Positions 26,395 through 37,396 of a stretch of 64,000 nt of DNA are shown here, one piece after another. The notes under the pieces were generated by a model. The model made no database searches and was not told the origin of the DNA. It saw only the letters and a program-made list of their open reading frames with translations. A program made the position numbers and the translations under genes. The stretch's first letter is position 1. Every line of letters starts with the position of its first letter. This stretch comes from Populus alba. Lineage: Eukaryota > Streptophyta > Magnoliopsida > Malpighiales > Salicaceae. Location of the stretch: positions 10,981,501-11,045,500 of the forward strand of contig NC_133289.1 of assembly GCF_005239225.2 (NCBI RefSeq), read 5' to 3'.

Positions 26395-28080
26395 GTGTTA
26401 TATTTTAGAGATGTTGAGAAAAAAAGTTTAAAGAGAGTTATTGTTACTTCCAGCTCAACCAACATTAATGTTGGTGATGTTGGTGATGTCGGTGATCATG
26501 TTTTTAACTTAGGTGTTGAACATAAAGAGACATCTAATGCACATGATACCAACCAAGGTTTGTTCATTTCGGGTAGCAAAGGTGGAATCCCATCTTCAAG
26601 AGATCCATATCCTAATAAAATTATTGCAAAATAGAAGATCGACCACTCAATATAAGTTATGAATTGAGGTTATTTATTTTCATTGGGTTATTTTAAGATT
26701 TACATTAAATAAAAATGACCGACTTTATATGAATTTGTTTTGCAGGTTTATATATATTGAAGTTGAATGTTATACCACAAGTGTAAAGTTGAATGTTTTG
26801 CAGATAATATATATATTATCTTACCTATGTACATATTCATCCATTCAGATGATCTTAAAGTTGGTTCCATTGAAACTATGGTTCCTTGAATAATGATTTC
26901 TTTACACTTGTGGTATAACATTCAACATCAATATATGTAAACCTGCAAAACAAATTCATATAGTTTTTTTTTATTTTAATTTCAAAAATCTAATTAATGT
27001 ACGAATTAACAATGTTAGGGAAATTATGGTGGAAAAGAAAAATGAAGGGGGGGTTAGAAAAGTGTGGAAAAACCACAGTGCAATTAAGTATCAAGCAATT
27101 GACAAATTTTATATTTGAAATCGGAACCTTAAATTTTCAAATCACATGTATATTTAACAAAAACATTGTACCCTATTGCATGGTTTGTGATTTGATGCCC
27201 ATAAATATACAAAAAATTCAAGCTGACTCCGATGATGTTGATGCATGAATAAAGTATAAACTGAGTCACGTCATAAAGGATATTAGGGAAAAATTTGAAG
27301 AATTTAAAAGGCACTCACGATTTGAGTCATAGAACCAAAAAAAAATAAAAAATGGTTTGGTGATCAAGCACATCGATGTATTGCTCTTATTGTTAACCAT
27401 GCAAAACACCTGACAATAATTTTTAAATTATGTTTTCTTTAATATTTTAATTTACTATTTATTTGATAGACTTTTTAACTATTTATTTATTTTGCATCAA
27501 CAACAATTTGGGTGTAAGCCTACTCTGATAAAATTATACGAGGAAACTCATATAAGAAAAATGGATAAGGGAAATGGGGTGAAGAAGTTTATAGATAACA
27601 GAGAATAAGCGTTCGTTGTAAGTTTTTTTTTTTTTTAATTTTTTTTTAACTTTTTAATTATAATGGACTTATTTTTTTTTCTATGTTTTGTAGGAAACAT
27701 AGAATGCAGTAATATTTGAAAAATATAAAGCATATGTTTCCTCCCATCTTCCTCACGATCCTCGGTTGTGGTTGGAGCAACAAATAGACCCGATATAAAT
27801 CAGGTTTATGAGATGCCTATGGAATGAGCTAGAAAAATAAGGTCGAACCATATTGCTTCTACTCTAGGCACACAACAATCCAACCTAAGCCAACTGATGC
27901 TTAAATTTGAAGCAAATGTTCTAGAACAGGTTGAGGAGTGAGTAACCAGATTAGAAGAAAATAATAGAAATAATTGGGATAAAATGATAGAATATATGGC
28001 TTCACATTATCCTACTCCTCATTCTGGTCATTTTGTCTCAAGATTTCCCCTCCTCCACCTCTACTTTCATTTGTGTAGGG
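26395..28080 (+). pseudogene. TNP1-like (Transposase_24 type) pseudogene of CACTA copy A
   Basis: After a TTTTAG acceptor at 26.4 kb the reading starts MLRKKSLKRVIVTSSSTN, parallel to MRRTKSITHHLHMVAASSSN after the corresponding acceptor in copy B (62.2 kb). Later pieces, such as IREKFEEFKRHSRF (27.28 kb), YKAYVSSHLPHDPRLWLEQQ (27.73 kb) and GRTILLLL (27.84 kb), have the character of the second ORF of plant CACTA elements. The reading is broken by stops, and a long inverted repeat at 26723-26963 sits inside. Family assignment rests on context and partial similarity. Confidence 0.5.
26723..26963. repeat. long inverted repeat (fold-back) inside CACTA copy A
   Basis: Left arm 26723-26788 and right arm 26900-26963 are near-perfect reverse complements of about 65 bp, differing by a handful of bases. 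About 110 bp lies between them. Both arms contain a TTTTGCAGGTTTA core and a TTATACCACAAGTGTAAAG end (or its complement). The spacer holds a small palindrome, GATAATATATATATTATC. A fold-back MITE or a local inverted duplication is inferred. Confidence 0.85.
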
Positions 28081-28626
28081 ATATATTTATTGTTATAAAA
28101 TAAGTTTTTAATAAAATTGATAGTGTTTGGTTTTATTGTAGTATTTATTGTTTTTGTAATTAACAACTACATAACTAAAATAAAATTACTTAAATTTTGA
28201 TGAAATTACCGATTGAAAAGAAAGTTTATTAGTGATTCTATCGGCAATAAGAGTGTCATTTCGTTAAAAAGTTACAAAATAGTTTAGAAGTTTTAGGCAA
28301 AATTAGTGATGTAAATTCAATTGATGATATTCCATCGATGATACCATCAATAATATTTAGTTTTTTTCAGCAGAACAAGTGACAAAATATTTCATTGATA
28401 ATTTATTTATCAATGGAATTGCCGATGGAAATTGATTAGTGCGTTATATTTTTTGGTGCCAATATTATATCGGCATTTCCTTGACATTACCAATTACCGA
28501 TGTAAATGCCGACAAATAACAAATCTTTGACAAAATTTGTTCAACAACATATTTTAGTTGTTAAATCTATCAATGATATAAATTGCTGATGGAATAATAT
28601 TTACTTAATGAGCAATCATATAAGGA

Positions 28627-28627
<1 letters not shown>

Positions 28628-28681
<54 letters not shown>
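28628..28681. repeat. (AT)n microsatellite
   Basis: About 26 uninterrupted AT units just beyond the last recognisable repeat of CACTA copy A. An ORF with a long alternating Tyr-Ile run is produced by it and is not a gene. Confidence 0.9.
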
Positions 28682-28683
<2 letters not shown>

Positions 28684-28689
28684 CACAAT

Positions 28690-30317
28690 CACTAAACTAT
28701 AATATCTTTTTTAAAGATAAAAATGTTTTAAAAAAATACTGCTTTATAAACAAAAATAAAATATGGAGACTAACTAATTGCTTTGGAAAATCCAAGGAAT
28801 GAAGTAAAATTTTGTAAAATGCTTCTATTACATTGCTATGAATATTTATAATCAACCATTCCAATGCATTTCTTATTATATTACACAATTAATTATATTA
28901 TATTATAATGCATTACACGGTATTAAACATTTCATTAATTTCTAGATTCATCTCTTAGTTGGTACAATAAAGGTGTTCTTCAATTATATTTTAAAGTAAT
29001 CGTTGTTGTTGTTGTCAAGTATTGAACGTTATGTCCTATCTGATAGCCAACCAATGCTAACACATGAACATCCCCTTGCAGTATAATATAATTCCTGAAT
29101 TATACTTAATTTCCAATCCACGTATATTTCTAGCTTTACCTAACCAGAGGTATATTATACATGACACTGCAGATTTGCTTTTGTTCTTGATTTTTGGTTA
29201 ACTAAATATCTCAATTTAATAGTTAAAATTTTTAGATTATTGATTTAAACAATAACGAGTTTGAATCTTATTATTTTTATTTTTTAATATAAATTAAAGA
29301 TAAAATAGTGTGAGTTTGTATAAGTTTCAAATCCAAAAAAATTTTACGTAAAAAAATATGTTATAAAATAATATAAATTATATATTAAAACCTCATCAAA
29401 ATACTTAAATTATTGAATTGAAATAATTATTTAACAAGATTTTTGTTTTAAATAATTATCTGGGTTATTGTTCTTCAAGTTGTCCTCCAATTGTACTAAT
29501 ATAATGTTCGAACCTTTTAAACCGGTAGATAATATATCTTCTATCTGTGAATATATTTAAAAGAAATTACAAGGATAGGCTTCCGAATATAAATTTAGTC
29601 TTGCTAGTTAGCAAACTAATCTTGAAGTATAGACTGCAAATCTGGATTCTGCTATGCATTCAATTAGCTCGGACCACGTGATTTTCGAATGCTTGGCAAA
29701 GCTGAAACTTCGAACAGTCTATAATGTAAAAAATCTAGCAAACATCTGTGTAAACAACATCATCACGTGCATTTTCATTCGACATGTACTCTATAAATAG
29801 TACACAGCTAATTGCAACAATTATTTAATTAACCCATATGGTTTTTTCTTTTCTTTTCAAATTAACTGGTTTAATTCTATAAAAAAGAGAGAGAGGAACT
29901 AAGTAGAAAAATCAGTGCTCGTTAAGAAGAAAGGGCAAGGAAACATTCATTCTACCCTATAGAGGGCGGGCATTTTCATGTTTTTCTTTATTATTATTAT
30001 TATTATTATTGATATGTCAATTTAAGTTGATTAGAAATGAAACTCAAACATTAACTGGAGCTAGCTGTAGATGAAATGAAGGTGCAAATGCTTGTCAGAA
30101 GTACCCCACACGATTGATATTGATGTCTTAGTCCGAACTGACGACTTTGAGCAGACTCATGGTTTCGTTTTTCATGATTCAATAATACTGACGTGGATAT
30201 GATAAGATTAATTCAGAACAAATTATTTTATGTTCCTGTGTTTTGGCCCCATGCATACGGAGTTTCCTTCAAAGCCATTGATGCTTCCTCCATCCGCATT
30301 CCCCATTTTGGCATCCA

Positions 30318-30373
<56 letters not shown>

Positions 30374-31238
30374 GAAACACACTCACCAAAATATATTCCT
30401 AGCTGCTACACATGCTAAAGTCTGGACTGAGAACAAAACACCATGTGTTAGTTGGCAATAAACACGAATAAAATTAAGGGTAGCTAATTCCAAGGTGATC
30501 AGGAAGAGAATGAGTTGATGACTTGATATCTTATTTTCAGCATCTGCCCATTGCGTAAATGCATAGCCCTTCGTAATGCACGAAGAGAATGGCCCGCCCT
30601 CTTTTCTTTATTCTCTAATCTCCTCCTTGGTTTTGTCTACGAATATTAAAATTAATAAAATATTATTTAAACAAATCTTGAACTACGGGGATTTGTTAAA
30701 GAAAAGTGTCTTTGGATTATTGTGCTCTTTGGGCCGAGGGTTTTAGTTAATCTAGAATCACCGCAAAACACTCCAATAATGAAACTCGACATCGTAATGT
30801 TCTTGTTGTTGTTATATTATTATTATTATCTTGGCTTAGTGGTACTCTCAAATAAGTTTGCACATTAATTAATATTATATATGTATATATTTTTAATAAT
30901 CTTAAGAACATATCCCCATCCAAGTACGATTTATAATACAGTAAAGAGAATAACTTTTATTTCATGTCTGTTTCAATATTTAAACTTAAGAAGTCGAGAA
31001 ATTAATAGCAAATCTTCCTGATCACTTCACCTATATGTCTCTTAAAAGTTAGTATGTTAATGTCTTTTTACTATTAATATGAAAGGATATGGGTTTTGAC
31101 TAAATAACAATGTTGGTTTATATTGTCTTAATTGAGCTTCCCTCGAGTTAGTGCTAATTAACATGCTAGTTTAATTTCTTAAAGTTTATTAGATGATTAG
31201 TACTATTTCATATAGTTATTGATTTTAAAATTAATTTA
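28690..31238. other. intergenic region between CACTA copies
   Basis: AT-rich DNA without a recognised gene. It contains a (TTA)n run at about 29989-30010, a (CT)n microsatellite at 30321-30372 and scattered TA-rich tracts. The two small ORFs around 30.2-30.4 kb are readings through the CT repeat. Confidence 0.4.
30321..30372 (+). repeat. (CT)n microsatellite
   Basis: About 26 CT units, seen directly. Confidence 0.9.
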
Positions 31239-31241
31239 ATT
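31239..31241. repeat. target-site duplication, left (ATT)
   Basis: ATT directly before CACTACC; the matching copy follows the right terminus at 32729-32731. Confidence 0.8.
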
Positions 31242-32728
31242 CACTACCAGAAAATCAATAAATACCAACGGAAATACCGAGGGAATATTTCCGTCGGTAA
31301 ATTTCCGAGGGATTTTACCGACGGAAATATTTCTGAGGGATTTTACCGACTAAAAGATTCCCTTGGTATATACCGAGGGAATTACCGTGGAAAAAAAAAA
31401 TAAAGCAAAGCAAAAAAAAAAAAGATGACGTGTCGTTTTTTACCGACGGAATTTTTCCGTCGGTATTTTACAGAGAGCTCCAGAACTGTTCATCTTCCAA
31501 TTGCACTGTTAATTGTTTTACTTTACGGACAAAATCACCGACGGATTGAAAATTCATCGGCGTGTTTTGGCGGTTTTTTGAAAAAATCCAATTGATTTAA
31601 AATTTTCATTTAAATATTACAGACGGAATCACCGACGGATTGAAAAATCATCGGTAATTTTTTGCGGTTTCTAAAAACTTTTTACGAAATTGAAAATTTA
31701 AATTAAATATTACCGACGGAATTACCGACGGAATAATTAAAAAATATTAATATTCAATTATCCGTCGGTAACGCGCCCCAATAAAAATCCTGAATCCGCT
31801 TATTTCACAAGAGACATACTCATTTCTTCTTCTTCTTCTTCTTCTTCTTCTACTACTACTTCTATTTCTTCTTCTTCTACTTCTTCTTCTTCTTCTTCTT
31901 CTTCACTATATGTAAAAAACATCAATATCTATTTCTTTCTCTTCTTTTCTCTCCTCATCTCCTTCTCTTTTCCTCCATGCTCGGGTATGTCTTCTTCTTC
32001 CTTCTTCTTTTATCCTCTTAGTTTTTTTTAATTAATATGCTTCACGAATTGTTTTTTCCTTAGCTTCACTTGCAAGTATATTAAGGTAAGATCTTTCTTT
32101 TTTCTTATTTTTTCATGATTTTTCACTATATTTGTTTTTTATTTAATTTTAATTGATTTTGTTATTAATAATTGTATAAATGTTGTTGTGAGTTTTTTTT
32201 TTTTTTTTTTCATATGAGATCAATTTTTAGTTGATTTATTTATAGGATTTTTAAATTTTTAGCAATTGCGACTTCATTTTTTTCATATGAATTTTTTAGT
32301 TGAATTAATTTTTTTGTTTTATTTATTTGTTACAAATTTGTTTGAGTTGATTTTCTTATTCTTTTTTCCAAGCATTTTGAGTATATATTATACAATGTTG
32401 ATTTATGTTAATTTAATTATTTTATAATTTTATAAAATAATTTTTTTTTAAATGTTTTTAAATAATTACCGACGGATTTACCGACGGAAATTTCCGTCGG
32501 TAAATCCGTTGGTAATAAAAAAAAAATTACCGACGCGCCTATTCCGCCAGTAAATCCGTCGGTAATATTATTACCGATGGAATTACCGACGGACAAAAAA
32601 TTACCGACAAACGATTCACCGACGAAAATTCTCCGTCGGTGATTTAGTCGGTAAATTAATTACCGATGGAATATGTGTCTTACGCCGACGGAAAAATTCC
32701 GTCGGTAAAACTGTTAAATCTTGTAGTG
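31242..32728. mobile_element. non-autonomous CACTA element with intact ends
   Basis: The element is 1487 bp. The left end is CACTACCAGAAAATC; the right end is GATTTAACAG read on the minus strand just inside CACTACAAGATTT, so the termini form a CACTA inverted repeat. It is flanked by a 3-bp target-site duplication, ATT at 31239-31241 and ATT at 32729-32731. Both subterminal regions (31.26-31.78 and 32.46-32.71 kb) are packed with direct and inverted copies of TACCGACGGAA / TTCCGTCGGTA. The middle holds a (CTT)n tract and a leader with GGTATGTCTTC and AAGGTAAGATC splice-donor-like words, matching the leader positions in copies A and B. No transposase ORF remains, so it would need TNP proteins in trans. 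Good end structure suggests it is younger than copies A and B. Confidence 0.9.
31827..31910 (+). repeat. (CTT)n-rich tract in the CACTA element
   Basis: Imperfect CTT/ACT triplet run in the leader portion of the non-autonomous element, seen directly. Confidence 0.75.
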
Positions 32729-32731
32729 ATT
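32729..32731. repeat. target-site duplication, right (ATT)
   Basis: ATT directly after GTAGTG at the right terminus; it matches 31239-31241. Three bp is the duplication length known for CACTA elements. Confidence 0.8.
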
Positions 32732-32859
32732 AATCGCATAATATTTATACTAAATATAAGTCTTTCCTTTTAAATCTAACTTATTATAGGTGTTAAAAAA
32801 GATTCTAAATTTATATAATTTTTCATAATTTTTCTGTCAATAGCCACTGGATTAACCCT

Positions 32860-34065
32860 AACTCTCCTATACTCATCTACCTTTGGTAAGAATGAAGATA
32901 CTGTTGCATTATTTTTCACTTTCTTGTTAAGCAAAGATACATAAAAAAAAAAAAAAAAAAAAGCGTCCTAATGGCAGCTATAACTTGTATGCTACTAATC
33001 CAATTCTTTGTATAATTTTGTATGGACCATAAAACCTGAGATTCAACTTAATATTTTTTTTTCTAATGTCACATTGGTCTACTTATAAGGTTGATGTTTG
33101 AGGTATATCGAATCCCTACCTCAAATTCTTTTTTTTGTTCTTCCTTTGTCTGTAACATGTTTCATTTTATATATGGCCGCTTCCAATAATTGTCTGTTAA
33201 ATAATTGATCTATTTTAGCCATTCTATTAATTACCTTTTTGAATATGGGTAGTATTGTAGTTTTTTAATATAGTTAATTCTTTGTTTTGTAGAGGGTATT
33301 CATATAAAGCTTGAAAAATGAATCATCTTAATGAAAAAAAAAAATCTTGAATTGTACCATCATTGAGCCAATGACAACCAATGATGTCATTTATTTATAT
33401 TGTATATTGCCATACATTTGGCTTATGTGAGTTATATGATGAACTTATGAGTCATTTGTTCATCAATAAAACTATATGTACTACCACTATCAATTAAAAT
33501 GACAATGTATCATTCTTGACAAATTCCTTCAATCATGATAATGTTATGTGCATAACTTTCAACTAGTATATTCAAATGTAGGTCACGGTCCTCAATATTA
33601 TCTTCTTCCGCATTAATTTCATTACTATTATATTATTTCATATCCACAAACTCTTTCTTATCCTCTTTCACCTCTTTTATCATATGTATTACTTTTATTT
33701 TGCATTAATGTCTAAGTGTGTATTTTTTCCCCACATCTAAAACATTGCCCTAATCTTCTTCTTCACTCATAAATCATCAAAGAAAGGTATTTTGAACTAT
33801 GAGGTAGTCATATTCTAAAATTATTAAAAGATTTTGATGGTGGATTACCTGGTTGTCAACTCATACTATATGAAAGAACATTTATTTGAATGAGTATGTT
33901 TTACTTGGCAATGGTATTATTAGACTCCTCTTACTATTTAGTTCAATCAAAAGCCTACATTAGAACTATAAGCTTGAGAATCTTGAGCATTGGCTTGATG
34001 TTATCATTGAGTTCACTTATAAAGCTAGAAATATAATAGGATTTTGGTAGTGATGGATGTTGTGT
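32860..34065 (-). pseudogene. gypsy gag-protease-integrase remnant lacking reverse transcriptase
   Basis: Read downward on the minus strand: gag (FISELNDNIKPMLKILKL, about 34.05-33.96 kb), a CCHC knuckle start (GQCFRCGEKYTLRH, about 33.76-33.71 kb), a retropepsin active site (VILIDSGSTYSFIDEQ, about 33.51-33.46 kb), and the integrase C-terminal region (LLEAAIYKMKHVTDKGRTKK about 33.2 kb; LNLRFYGPYKIIQRIGLVAY about 33.04-32.98 kb; NNATVSSFLPKVDEY about 32.92-32.87 kb). Order and wording are those of Ty3/gypsy elements. Between protease and integrase tail there is only about 250 bp, so reverse transcriptase, RNase H and the integrase core have been deleted. Stops and frameshifts are frequent. 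Confidence 0.72.
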
Positions 34066-34099
34066 CGAGCATGGCATTAGACGACAGGTATGGCTCTTG

Positions 34100-35150
34100 G
34101 ATCATAGGGGATTTTGGAAGTGTTGATAAATAATCATAAAAATTATAATTAATAGGGTTCAAGAGTCGACACCTAGTATTATGATTAATAGAAAACCTAA
34201 TGGTCAGCGAGAGACTGTGTAAGGAGACTAGTTACGCAAGGGGAAGACACATCACCCCAAATGCACCCTATCTATGGTAGGTTTCATTATTGATTGATTG
34301 TTATTCCAAGTCGAATTTCTATTTGTTGGTCTCATCTAACGTTCAAGGCAAATCTTCCTTTGTGAGAAAGTCTTTATTTTATCGGGTTAAATCTTTATCG
34401 TTCTTAGACCTAAATTTTAGTATTGCACTTATTTTCTACTTTGTATCTTTAGTACCTGAGAATATACTTTATAGTGTAATTTTATATCCTTAAATAATAA
34501 AGTCTACAACTAATTCCTAATGTTTATTGCTATTAATTCATTTAATTTAATTCCAAAAGTATGCATTACGTTTTAAAATTCATACCCCGAATATTAATTG
34601 AACAAATTAATCTATGGTATTCTTGAAAATTTGATCAATCCTAATGGATAATCATAAACCAATTATGATATCCATTTTGGTATTTTTAAAACATGATAAA
34701 TTTTTTTTTTGGTTTTTTTTTAGAAAATATGTCTGAAAAAACATTTAGAATTTCACCGTATGCACACAAAAAAAAAATATTTTTGGTTTTTTAAATAATT
34801 TCAAAGAGAAATACGATATTTTTAATATCGGTTATGTATCTTACAGTGTCAGTATATAGCTCGATATTAGGTAAACTTGTTGGAAAAGCATACTTGGGAT
34901 CCATAAATAATTTAAAAATAATCCTTGAATTTTTTCTAATTATTTAGAGTATATTTGGCTAAGCACTGAAATAAGAACAAATTAAAGCTAAATAGAGAGA
35001 TAATAGGGTGTGTTTGTCAAACACACTCTTAGCTTCAAATTAGAGACTTGTAAAATACTTTAAGACAATGTTTAGCAAACATATTTAAGGATCAAAATAG
35101 GCACTTTTCCTTAAATAAAAATAAGACATGCCAAATACACCCTTGGGTTT
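34100..35150. other. repeat-like intergenic stretch
   Basis: Around 34160-34280 there is a non-AT-rich segment (GGAGACTAGTTACGCAAGG, then GCACCCTATCTATGGTAGG) that reads like part of an LTR or another dispersed repeat. Its family was not determined. The remainder to 35150 is AT-rich, with no coding sequence recognised. Confidence 0.35.
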
Positions 35151-36175
35151 GGGTTTGGCTTGGCCCAGCCCAACCTGAATTTGTTGGGCCAGCAAACGGC
35201 CCAACATCTTCTTCTTTCTTTATTTTGTTGTTTTAAATGAAATCCAGCCCAGCCACACAGGATGGGCTTGGGTAGGGCCCATTACTGTGCCACAGGCCCG
35301 ACCCAATTATGGCTTCCATTTTCTGGCAAAAATGGCAGCAACGTGAACGGACCCATGCAATTATCACCATACATAAATGGTTGGAGAAGGAAGAAGTTGA
35401 AGCTAGTGCGGTGCTGAAGGATGACGATGCACACTGCTGCTGGTGGAGTGAAGCTGCGCTGTTCGATGAAGAACAAGTAGCTTCTCTGTTAAAGACTTCA
35501 ACTGCTGCTGATGAAGACTCCAGCTGTTTCAAATGGCCAAAAACACAGGAGGGGAAGGCTACTGGAATTGAAACACAGCTGCTAGAATACTGGAGCTCTC
35601 GGCTAGCTGCGCAGAAGAAAAGCTATTGCTGGTGCAGAGCTGCTCTTCTGTGATGCTTCAATGGAAACCACGAACAGCTGAGGAAGATGTCAATTGCCAC
35701 ACTGCTGAGAGGGACAGATGTAACACTACACTGCTGTTGCTCCTTCAAACAGTTGCTACAGGAGGAGCTGTTGCTCACGACTAAGATCACGGTGCAAAGA
35801 AACTGACGCAGCTGGATAGAGGAGCTTCCACTGTTGGTGACTGTTGAAGTTGCTGTTGGAAAATCTTTCACTGTTATAGTCGATTGAAGATGAGATGATG
35901 TTGTTGTCGTTGGCTGCCATGGCTGAGGTGTGTATGGTGCTTGGCTGACAGTTGGTCTGCTTGACTGAGGAACATCACTGGCCTCACAGTTGCCTCTGGT
36001 GAAGTCTGCTCACGGGTTGTATCCAAGGACTGCTGTCAGGACTGAAGCTCATGGTAGAGTTGAGAGGAGATTCCTGGTGTGGAGGTTAATTAGTGCTGTG
36101 AGAAATGGTGGTGCTCACGGTGCTGTGCAGAGAAGAGCTATCAATGGAGGCTGGGAGAGTTAATTATTTTTTACT
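35150..36175. other. GC-richer island of unknown nature
   Basis: About 1 kb whose base composition differs clearly from its AT-rich surroundings: many CTGCTG/CAGCAG and CAACAG words and a GGGCTTGG/GGCCCA-rich start. Several ORFs overlap here on both strands: 35309-35653 plus (114 aa, Trp- and Glu-rich), 35233-35532 minus, 35623-35871 minus. None shows a domain I recognise. It ends near a C16 and an A-rich run. It may be the internal or LTR part of a dispersed repeat, or a retroposed or captured gene fragment; the sequence alone does not decide. Confidence 0.4.
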
Positions 36176-36183
36176 AATGCAAG

Positions 36184-36232
36184 CCCCCCCCCCCCCCCCA
36201 CCCCCCTTTTTATAAAAAAAAAAAAAAAAAAA
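36184..36232 (+). repeat. poly(C)-poly(A) homopolymer junction
   Basis: C16, A, C6, T4, TA and then an uninterrupted A run of about 19. Such long C runs are rare in plant DNA and prone to assembly error. Confidence 0.85.
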
Positions 36233-37019
36233 CGTCATTTTCCTCTCAATTTCTCAGTTCCTAACTAAAAAATCACTCTGGTTTTTAATCCCTTATTTCT
36301 TTTTCTTTGTATTTTTGGTCTTCTTGTGTGTGAGTATGTGTGTGTGTATTATTTTAATTTTTAATTCTTTTAAAAAAGATATTAAAAATATTGAAAATAA
36401 CGCAACTACATTAAAAATATATTTTTTAATTTTTTTTCTTGTTTTAAATTTTGGCTGTTTTTAAATTGCTTTTTTAAACTATTAATAAAATAATATCAAA
36501 ATCAAATTATAATAATGGATTTAAGCATTTATTATAGATTTAAGTTCTTCTAATCTTTCAGCATACTTTTTTACATTTTTATCTTACACTAATTTGTTAA
36601 ATTACTTCACTACATGAACTCAAATCTTTTCGCATGTTGTTTTACACCCTTATCTTGCGCACTAATTTGTTAATCTCCTCCACTATTAAATCTCATGTAA
36701 ATGATACTTGTAAATATTTTCTAGTTAGCCAAATCATCCCCTCCCAATAAAAAACCTTCATACCATAATTTTTTTTTTCCACCTATTAATATGCTAGTAT
36801 ATCTTGAAAAACTTCTTTCACTTCTTAATATGTCTTCTTGCCTTGTTTATTTTTGTATTTAAAAATACTTTTTAAAAAAATTTAATTTTTTTATTTTAAA
36901 TTAATATTTTTAGGTATTTTTAAATAATTTTAATGTACTGATTTTAAAAAAAAAAAAAATATTATTTTTAAATAAAAAATACTTTAAAAAAACAATTGAA
37001 TATCAAGCTACACCTCATT

Positions 37020-37396
37020 TTGTGAATGTAAAGGTTTCCAATGGTTTTCCATGATTGTAACCCCGATGGTTATAAATTATTCCATCAAAAACTGAGTTGT
37101 CCCTTTCTTCTTTCTCTCTGGATGGCCATGAATGACTCTAAAGTGGCCATCATAGCTTCCATTTGCATATTGATACTGTGCTCAGCCTTTTTGGCTGGTT
37201 CTTGTGATCATTGCTTCTGATTTTCAGCTATGGAATCTTGGAGTTCTTGATGCAAGCTTTGCATTTGTTCATCAAGCCTTCTGTTCTGCTCTTCCAATGC
37301 CTTAATCTTGTTATTTCTCCTCATGGTTTACCTCTAGAATTGTTTAATATGCAAGATTCTATTATTGGTCAACGATTTTAGGCTCCAATACCAATT
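37020..37396 (-). pseudogene. 5' internal end of a gypsy-like element (PBS and gag start)
   Basis: On the minus strand a degenerate primer-binding site, TTGGTATTGGAGCC (compare TGGTATCAGAGC, initiator-Met tRNA type), lies at about 37394-37381. It is followed at 37325 by ATG and MRRNNKIKALEEQNRRLDEQ, a coiled-coil-like N-terminus, then a stop, then MQMEAMMATLESFMAIQR. This is the usual start of gypsy gag polyproteins. No further gag is preserved downstream. Adjacent to the candidate LTR at 37397-38079. Confidence 0.5.

Larger units (their letters stand above)
21187..28620 (+). mobile_element. decayed CACTA (En/Spm) transposon, copy A
   Basis: The left end is CACTACCAGAAAAT at 21187, nearly identical to the left end of the element at 31242. 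Inside, in the same orientation, are TNP2-like transposase debris (about 23.29-25.18 kb), a central repeat region (25.38-25.65 kb, variants of GATGGAATT), a pyrimidine-rich leader with an AAG|GTAAGT donor at about 25.87 kb, a TNP1-like pseudogene (26.4-28.1 kb) and terminal repeats with CCGATGGAA-type words (28.2-28.6 kb). The right terminal inverted repeat was not found; the element fades out beside an (AT)n tract, so the right boundary is approximate. Stops and frameshifts throughout make it inactive. The TNP2 part aligns with that of copy B at 59.2-60.5 kb. Confidence 0.7.

Noticed and set aside
28608..28802. 64-codon ORF with an alternating Tyr-Ile run
   Set aside because: It is a translation of an (AT)n microsatellite.
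30193..30418. Two overlapping ORFs with Leu-Ser repeats
   Set aside because: They are readings of the (CT)n microsatellite; codon context outside it is not gene-like.
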